A stretch of DNA of 58,139 nucleotides from Bacteroidales bacterium (GTDB lineage Bacteria; Bacteroidota; Bacteroidia; Bacteroidales; P3), in contig JAFZXE010000014.1 in NCBI GenBank assembly GCA_017616895.1, forward strand, positions 1 to 58,139. Reading direction: 5' to 3'. Positions 54,801 through 58,139 of this stretch are shown piece after piece (position 1 is the stretch's first letter; each line of letters starts with the position of its first letter). The translations under genes were made by a program, and so were the position numbers. The notes under the pieces were generated by a model. That model made no database searches. It was not told where the DNA came from and saw nothing but the letters and a program-made list of their open reading frames with translations.

Positions 54801-57480
54801 TATTCTTTATGTAGCTGTGCAGGGTGTATGAACCCGGGTCGGTGAGGTTGCTGAAGATAACTTCATCGTCCAAGCTGCCGCAGAAGATGGTGTCGGTGGT
54901 GCCGCCTGGTTTTGTCAGACAGTAATAGACGCCTCCGCCCGAGGGATTGGTCACCTGCACGCTGCCGCTGCCGCCGCAGATAGGCGTCACCGCCAGCTGG
55001 TCGGGCGACTTGACCCATATCGTTACTTGCTCCATACGGTGGCCTTTCCAGTAGCCCAAGTAATCATCTATGAATCCGCGCTTGCTGCCGGTGTAGAAGT
55101 GTACTGTCATCAAGCCGCCGCTAATGATGAATTTTGTATCGGTAGTGGGTAGGCTCCATGTTCCTTCTCGGTTGTAGAACTCTGTGATGTCCATGCCTTT
55201 GTAGATGCGAAGTGTGTCTTCGTCGCTCAGGGCTCCGCCGCCGTAAACATATACTATAAGTTTATCACGTTCGCCGCCTGCGGCACGGACGATGGCTGTG
55301 CTTTGGCTGTTGATCGAGTAGTAGCCGCTGCCGCCGCCGTCGTCAGTGAGGGTTATTTCGGACCAGATGGTAGTGTCGAGTGTGCCGCCTCCCGGGATGC
55401 CGATGGTGGGATCGGCAACGAATTGAATCTGCTTGATAGAATCGCAGCCGTCCATGCTCTGCAAGTTCACATCCATCGTTGTGTCGGTTCCGCAGTCGTA
55501 GGTGACGCCGAAGCGGGTGAGCGGGCAGAGGTTCTGCGGCACTTTGAATGGATCAGCCGGCTCGTCGTAGCTGTAGTCGTCGTAGTCGTTTTGCGTCTCC
55601 TGCGTGTAAGCGGGAAGGACTTCCCACTCGATGTATGTCTCAGCTTGGCAGTTGTTGTTGTCCGTCACTATGCAGGTCACATAGTTTGACGGGCCGTTGG
55701 GAATGGCCAGCGTATTCGAGCCGTCACCCAAATCGGGATAGTCGCCGTCGTAGTACCACTGGTAGGTGTAGGGCTGGGTGCCGCCGCTGACGTTGGCACG
55801 CAGAGTGTCTGTAGTGTTCTCGCAGACACGTGCGTTGTCGTTTTCGATAGTGAGCTGGACCCTTGTTCCGATGGTGAAGGTGGTGTCGAGGTATGCGTTG
55901 TAGGTGTTTTCGTCGGTGCCGTCGGTTACGTACACATACATTTTGTATTCGCCCGCAGCGAGGTTTTGGAGATCTATCATTGAACCTGAAACACCGGTTT
56001 GGGTGAATGTAATATCGCTCGGGTCATCTACGGGGAATATACGCACCCCAATGTTGGAGCTGGATTTATTGAACGGGTGTCTGAATATGACTGTTGCATA
56101 GCCGTCATTACCGCTGCAGACGCCGGTGCTGCTCTGCACGGTGAAGTCGGGATAGTGGTGTATGGTGTCGGTGAGGAGCCAGTCGCTTGTGGCATTATTA
56201 TTACAGCAGTGTGTGCGCAGGCGTACCACCCAGTCGCCCTTCGACGTGATGGGGATGTAGATGATGGGTGTATCGCCGTCGGTTTGACTAAAATCGCCGT
56301 AGTCCCAATCCTCATCCCAGCCTCTTGTGCCTGCCAGGCAGTATTGTGCTTCGGCCCAATCAAAGTCACCGGAGATTGTGGGGAATTGGATGATATAGTA
56401 GAACCCGTTGTTTGAACCAGAGTAGTCTTCGGCGTCGAAACCGTTGCAGATGATCTCGGACGAGCCGGTGATAGTTGCTTCGCAGGTTATGCCCTCCGAC
56501 ACATTGATGGTGGTGTCGGCCGTACTGCTGTTGTTCACGTTCACAACGGTGAAAGTGTGCTCGCCTGGGGTGACGTCGTAGTAGGTTCCGTCGTAGTTGT
56601 CTGGGTCGCCGTTCCAATCAGGGTCGTCTAGGTAGTACTCATAGTTGTCGGCTGAGCCGCAGGTGGACGAAACCGTGAGTGTAACGGTTGTCGTTTCATT
56701 ACATACGGGTTCGAAATCGATGTCGTCGATGACCGGTGAGGCGTTCTCGGGGGTACATTCGATGGGGAACGACCAGGTATTGCCGTTGGTGATGAGGGTT
56801 CTGGCTTGTCCGCCGCAGTAGGGACGGAGGCTTATGGTGTAATTTCCTGCGGTGAGGTAACTGAACTGGACGTACCATCTGGATTCGTCCACGTCGTAGG
56901 TGACGTTGGTCGAGTCGGTCCATCCGGTCGTGGTTTTGGTTATGATGAAATGGATGCTGTCGAGCGCCTCGGAGCCGCTGTAGTAGAGCGTGACCATGTC
57001 GTCGTAAGGCATGTCGTCGCTGGCGTCGCTGGCATTCACCGTGAAGTCGGATACGGAGAAGGTACAGGGCTGGATGATTTCGATGGATTCTTGATGGAGG
57101 ATGGCCGAGGTGTCGCTGGTCGTACAGATGGAGCGCACGGTGCAGTTATAGGAACCTTCGGGCACACCGGACTGGGTGAAATACATACTTGTGGTGGTGT
57201 ATTGCAGAGTTTGGCCGGTGTTGGTGTTGGTGAGGTCGATGACGATTTTGTTCTGCCAATATTCGCCGCCACCTGTGTATTCCCATTCAGCCTCGAAGCT
57301 TGCAGAGGTGTGGTTGATGACGATAAACGAGAATGCACTGGGCTCTATGTCGTCGCATTGCGCCTGGACGTTCCCCACGCCGAGGACCGTCAGCAGCATC
57401 GCCGCCAGTGCAACCTTCACGTTTCTTCTCTTTGCATTCACTCTCTCTTTCATCTCAAAAAAGGGTATTCTTTGTTCCAT
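45868..57480 (-). CDS. 3870-aa adhesin-like protein with T9SS sorting domain
   Basis: N-terminus MEQRIPFFEMKERVNAKRR followed by the signal segment VKVALAAMLLTVLGVGNVQA. Domains, approximate residues: Fn3/Ig-like segments to 600; SprB-type PKD/Ig units (VSGGTQPYTYQWYYDG, VTGGEAPYAYSWSDGS); a cleaved-adhesin/MAM-like block near 1370-1600 (MPSCWNRIEYTVDG, HYAVMPKIDTTYGS) and a gingipain-like segment near 1690-1830; InlB-like fragments (KRFVGWEIDGEWYDADDTYE); about nine Ig-like repeats of about 95 residues at 2430-3260 (CYGANADTLRITSVTGGSGE); CDSxxW...GCDSxxxLxLTV repeats at 3300-3790; and a type A sorting domain (VKVYPNPTQGIVNLEG, PAGIYTLYLQT, ending RRVVKR). It is expected to be exported by T9SS and cell-attached. 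Adhesion or matrix function is inferred. Confidence 0.95.
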   Translation of the reverse strand: MEQRIPFFEMKERVNAKRRNVKVALAAMLLTVLGVGNVQAQCDDIEPSAFSFIVINHTSASFEAEWEYTGGGEYWQNKIVIDLTNTNTGQTLQYTTTSMYFTQSGVPEGSYNCTVRSICTTSDTSAILHQESIEIIQPCTFSVSDFTVNASDASDDMPYDDMVTLYYSGSEALDSIHFIITKTTTGWTDSTNVTYDVDESRWYVQFSYLTAGNYTISLRPYCGGQARTLITNGNTWSFPIECTPENASPVIDDIDFEPVCNETTTVTLTVSSTCGSADNYEYYLDDPDWNGDPDNYDGTYYDVTPGEHTFTVVNVNNSSTADTTINVSEGITCEATITGSSEIICNGFDAEDYSGSNNGFYYIIQFPTISGDFDWAEAQYCLAGTRGWDEDWDYGDFSQTDGDTPIIYIPITSKGDWVVRLRTHCCNNNATSDWLLTDTIHHYPDFTVQSSTGVCSGNDGYATVIFRHPFNKSSSNIGVRIFPVDDPSDITFTQTGVSGSMIDLQNLAAGEYKMYVYVTDGTDENTYNAYLDTTFTIGTRVQLTIENDNARVCENTTDTLRANVSGGTQPYTYQWYYDGDYPDLGDGSNTLAIPNGPSNYVTCIVTDNNNCQAETYIEWEVLPAYTQETQNDYDDYSYDEPADPFKVPQNLCPLTRFGVTYDCGTDTTMDVNLQSMDGCDSIKQIQFVADPTIGIPGGGTLDTTIWSEITLTDDGGGSGYYSINSQSTAIVRAAGGERDKLIVYVYGGGALSDEDTLRIYKGMDITEFYNREGTWSLPTTDTKFIISGGLMTVHFYTGSKRGFIDDYLGYWKGHRMEQVTIWVKSPDQLAVTPICGGSGSVQVTNPSGGGVYYCLTKPGGTTDTIFCGSLDDEVIFSNLTDPGSYTLHSYIKNNGTYESTNHDTTFTVPAGSFELSVEGDSTTVCSVNPSVTLTASVTGGEAPYAYSWSDGSTDASITVSEAYTSPSVTVTDNSGCSITYATNLSWIDYVESEEAEEASVCESATTYTWNTKTLTIDDEHLDDGYYVYYDTVESAGTCPTIAELHLTVKPNATIEEHVVAWGSSYTWPADGNSYTTNLGGYSDTVDGCPVTIAYDNEAATATHSGAAANGCDSIYTLNLTLIDGIPIPATGTTDTTLATMVEGDTVWVYDESGMMGNYSLEQNGMLVLRAPEGYTLQVVAKEINVGDGDKVNLFATENDAHYYTYDYFDNNGGMSHYDYFYNNGTPSGRPYVSVSRNLYMKFAISDSVVGQGFKLAVTLKSLDDTCLAVYEAEEEWPWTDLYEKTITWRHEGSVEGYHVEIGRTDGEVYFDTIVTDTFITVNHEWISTANTNFYFDCWAICGAGDTSEVYGMSIGDQCGIRPGLAEDAFYETPSMLDFSSVATGDGIYNMPSCWNRIEYTVDGKTYPYIVKYTEDDEDYYALDFCAQGGQDHYAVMPKIDTTYGSIDKWALAFTVNNKDVLGSGNCSAGHCNNFIIGVMTDPTNTNTFTPVDTLDIYGYIDDAQYIVPLRDYHGTGLYPAFKYWANGGLMPDLLVSDLMVMYDMHIEEPTNLRVSEHPSESNKAVVSWDCDDMDDSLPDDGFENFYVKITSSDGTGDLGEETYDKSYTFNTNPGVSYTIRVSHRKPSARYGTTLEQTGFATAEYLAPMFEHQTVDTTADLNETAYVSNTMPLSYGNSRSNIMLFKPEEVDVTTIDGIAFRTAPNCSADGFQNVEIYVKDVDITAIDVTDNGGSYAIEDATPYTFTPDQIWTNAYFSPKGDGWWTIQFDSTFTHDPDKSLMIAVNSWAGDATYGYEGYAKFYLETYAPGPNTTSGNALSMEGEVLTNIPQTFAENPLYTRPQMLFISNKNCTNDTLVVDTNLCENASLDWRGMTISFSDPDIEDHKVQIATNTYVYVYTDKVEEVTASGCDSIYKLQITKRYNEDNNYDIEDYTYPHETSCGPYTWRNGVTYDYSMGTYQYDDGGCPAYGFYGPRAMDTVRGVATYGCDSIYGLNLTVDPWYTVVFDTTGVDAGTGMKPEYKCEGSDYTLPACTMTMAYKRFVGWEIDGEWYDADDTYEYDYIEGDTLYITPKFECDVDAVTTSYEELCPTGGEYEWRGKTITMEYAIQHGQLGNIDQIDFIEVYDTVAGAVGGVCDSIYKLNLRMENKLDWDEMEACEATGLTWIDGNHYDSDFGWEWIDDDDDGYRAFDMSTAVRFVDSSANDGCGKLHMLSLMITDESDEEDTIYFIRYYREGATELDTLHSMTMYVCDGYNYFAPECPDTVTREGYDFVHWTDNPACGWTVEPGEEKTADSRKIYLYGMWESNCEDKERYDTTLICSNDTVVWNGFTWNGPELEFGEWDTTMTKVGVIPGECDSIFYLHVNVPSVPMINVTGQEDPLCYGEQNGWISVAVEDGNAPYQYALGDSNYTAALDTTGYKFENLAAGGHMVWVKDACGVTDNIEVSINNWEALTVNVTSYTDSAVCYEAGKQLNAEVSGGTGIYTYIWNNDTNRTNDTLMVNTSIAGTRTDTILVTDENGCTATGSYTTLVYDTINVTVNGGDTTYCFGATAVPVTVTVTGGDTNSGYTYTWYDYNQQSYQGESITVPTNAAATYSQMGVTVSNSCGTKQLTVPTITVLDSFYVGPVSEINSSYCFGANATQIEVPVNGGGAFSGQWYMNGEAVTDHDTNDAANKYTPRTDTAGTFNYSLKIASNAGCGSDSVTVGTIKVYEPFAINVFAHDTNYCYGVQADTIAISLTGFDEEGNSLVSWYAINGTDTTSVNNETMSNTYVPPTTTAGTTRYIVIADGGCGVDTAEVATITVRNALEVNVEEQSNIYCLNSDADTLTLEGQINGNGSYAYQWYAVTGSNNEIIDTLAGATNIWYVPATNEPGDVEYRVKVTDLTCGIDTTVSVGSIYTSDSIRITSSIDSLFACPGSGASVGNFNVTYEGDGEIDYCWYLNGEEVYRDMVNEFMPSQDTSGVYNYYLVLRSGYGCASDSVVAGVLTVYDRMVVTVANQDTNYCLGQQADTLRIGSITGGSGNYGYYWLENGSIIDEAFTNNYFDYVSTSDINTGSTYSVNIADIAGCFDTTVTVATIIVNDTGTVEFDYSESTFCLNSNDYSEIFLNVGGQFTGDDDRTFQWYENGTAIAGADSNKYTLPTTRPGTYNYTVKITGFGGCLNDSVLIATSTVHDAMAVTVTNQDSTYCYGANADTLRITSVTGGSGEYNYTWYKDGEEWDWGETLVPSTTESGTIVYSVKVSDANCYIDDTTTIDTTVVVASITMADNYIAYFTTGNDSLQSVNTPMDSIAVCSIDPSLVLPENEYVYDMHEFAGWYNQSTGDTVQPGDTLQMTENLTFNTVWRTLCSNVDTVSYAEMCDGDTITWRGYTVTSTQTEYFDTIAGVVDVLCDSVYHLLLTVNYPTTSDTTILACDSIWWNNMFFTETPDTTQSYFMARANQYGCDSTAYLNLTVNYSIHDYVVETACDSYVFDSVTYTESTDLPTIGDIAENGCPFITHISLTVNYSYHGEDSATACDLYVWNDMELEEGGDHDYVGYTSDGCDSVVTLHLTMHYTAYGMDTQTACDSLVWIDGNTYFSDFPGDVAEITYLFQGASMYGCDSVAVLDLTMEDHIYVEFISDFGEGTMDEMSSCIGKSFTIPQCAYENEGFVFNGWVNQVVHDTVMPGDTVFLEESTSFIAAWTPLCEDVLAFTDTALCEGSTFVWRGHDYTDELYSGDYEDVAYAVIENYCDSIYYLRLTVYPVSYNEFYDSVVGSVIWYDEEYTTTGDYSRFCGYNRYGCDSTEVLHLIVNLSIDDKDGMIDVKVYPNPTQGIVNLEGVEIRRIAVLDQVGRTVATFDDTNRIDISDLPAGIYTLYLQTSAGDTTRRVVKR

Positions 57481-57523
57481 ATATAGGGTGTGTTTTTTAC
57501 TAATATATTATACTATACGACAC

Positions 57524-57542
57524 TACGCTTCCGCAGAGCGTA
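57524..57542 (-). promoter_or_regulatory. Hairpin in the leader of the 3870-aa protein gene
   Basis: Inverted repeat TACGCT / AGCGTA (57524-57529, 57537-57542) in the 5' leader between promoter and start codon. No T tract follows, so it is not a terminator; it could stabilise the mRNA. Confidence 0.4.
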
Positions 57543-57555
57543 TATTATTAAGTAA

Positions 57556-57586
57556 CAAAAGTATGTTAAAAATTTCAAAAAAACAA
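57556..57586 (-). promoter_or_regulatory. Promoter of the 3870-aa protein gene
   Basis: Minus strand: TTG (57586-57584), 20-nt spacer, TACTTTTG (57563-57556). Leader about 70 nt to ATG 57480. Confidence 0.65.
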
Positions 57587-57674
57587 GAAAAGTTGAAAAC
57601 TTTTTTCCAATCCCCCCACATTTCAACCCCTCGAAAAAAAACGAAACCTCCGAAAAAGATTTTAGATAGCAAAT

Positions 57675-58012
57675 GTACCGAGGCACAACATCCTATTAAC
57701 CTCACACTAGTAGTGTGGGGCGTATGCAATCACCCCCACCCAGCACCTGTGCCGAAGGCACAATATCCTATTAATCCCACACTAGCAGTGTGGGGTACTC
57801 ACGCCCCCCAGTAGCCCACCGCGTGCCGAGGGCACAATATCCTATTAACCCCACACTGCGGTGCGGGGCATATGCAAGCATCCCCACCCAGCAGATGTGC
57901 CGAAGGCACAATATCCTATTAACCCCACACTAACAGTGTGGGGTACGCACAATCCCATCCTGCCCACAGCGTGCCGAGGGCACGCTACCATGCAGTCCTC
58001 CATAGAGGTATA
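57675..58012. repeat. 74-bp double-palindrome tandem repeat array
   Basis: Units begin at 57675, 57749, 57823, 57897 and 57971, exactly 74 bp apart. Each has palindrome 1 GTGCCGA(A/G)GGCAC, the constant AATATCCTATTAAYC, palindrome 2 CCCCACACT-N-AGTGTGGGG with a short variable centre, then a C-rich variable part (for example CACCCCCACCCAGC). The fifth unit keeps only palindrome 1. REP-like; no coding sequence. Confidence 0.9.
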
Positions 58013-58139
58013 GATGGCGTGTCTCCGACACGCTCAGGGTATGTGACTAGCCACCCCACACTGCGACTATCGTCTTAGTGTGGGGTTACTAAGATGGCGT
58101 GTCTCCGACACGCTCAGGGTATGTGACTAGCCACCCCAC
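58013..58139. repeat. 80-bp palindromic repeat, second family, runs off the window
   Basis: GATGGCGTGTCTCCGACACG begins at 58013 and again at 58093; the 47 visible bases of the second copy match the first. The unit contains GCGTGTC-TCC-GACACGC and the same CCCCACACT / AGTGTGGGG stem as the neighbouring array, here with a 14-nt loop (about 58055-58086). Confidence 0.88.

Noticed and set aside
57675-58012. CRISPR array at the right edge
   Set aside because: The spacing is regular, but the supposed spacers resemble each other, the repeats are double palindromes with variable centres, and no cas gene is in the window.
1-58139. tRNA, rRNA, insertion sequence, phage or integrase genes
   Set aside because: No cloverleaf-like segment, rRNA stretch or transposase/integrase motif was found in the gaps or frames; gaps are short and mostly explained by promoters, terminators and repeats.

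Overview
This window looks like a chromosomal segment of an anaerobic, gut- or rumen-type member of the Bacteroidales. The evidence is a short primary sigma factor (286 aa), promoters with the Bacteroidetes -7 box TAnnTTTG (best cases TATCTTTGC and TATTTTTGC), a three-subunit fumarate reductase of the Bacteroidetes type, an S16 with a long Ala/Glu-rich tail, a DksA-like protein without a zinc site, and at least two very large secreted proteins ending in type IX secretion (T9SS) sorting domains. No rRNA, tRNA, transposase, phage gene or CRISPR array was seen. The genus cannot be fixed from sequence reading alone.

Layout. 1-5142 (-): N-terminal 1714 codons of a giant InlB-repeat surface protein, cut by the left edge. 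5.6-7.9 kb (-): secreted GH3 glycosidase. 8.5-11.3 kb (+): a beta-barrel-like protein, rpsP, rimM and a DksA-like regulator. 11.3-13.1 kb (-): fused OppD-OppF ATPase. 13.2-19.4 kb (+): rocD, ribF, LRR protein, nitrilase-family amidase, mutS2. 19.5-28.3 kb (-): GT2, YkvA-like protein, a lipoprotein plus two secreted C1 peptidases, a small secreted protein - rsmG - beta-mannosidase group, and rpoD. 28.7-38.4 kb (+): a 2390-aa C10 protease/adhesin, ffh, folD. 38.4-45.7 kb (-): WG-repeat protein - pyrC - frdC - frdA - frdB - rhaD, tightly packed and probably one operon. 45.9-57.5 kb (-): a 3870-aa adhesin-like T9SS protein. 57.5-58.1 kb: its promoter and an array of palindromic repeats.

Biology. 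Housekeeping genes (translation, SRP, folate, pyrimidine, flavin, fumarate respiration) are mixed with genes for the cell surface and for polymer use: GH3 and GH2 glycosidases, secreted cysteine proteases of families C1 and C10, and three giant repeat proteins.

The least explained feature is a set of degenerate tandem repeats whose period (7, 8 or 11 nt) is kept while the sequence drifts. They sit next to stop codons of many genes, for example 5539-5626, 9192-9296, 16871-16926, 19428-19483, 27391-27425, 39914-40006 and 45761-45864. The same heptamer type also lies inside two housekeeping genes, as in-frame linkers in mutS2 and in the OppD-OppF fusion. A second repeat system, a 74-bp unit built of two small palindromes, fills the right edge. 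These two repeat systems are my best candidates for something not well described.
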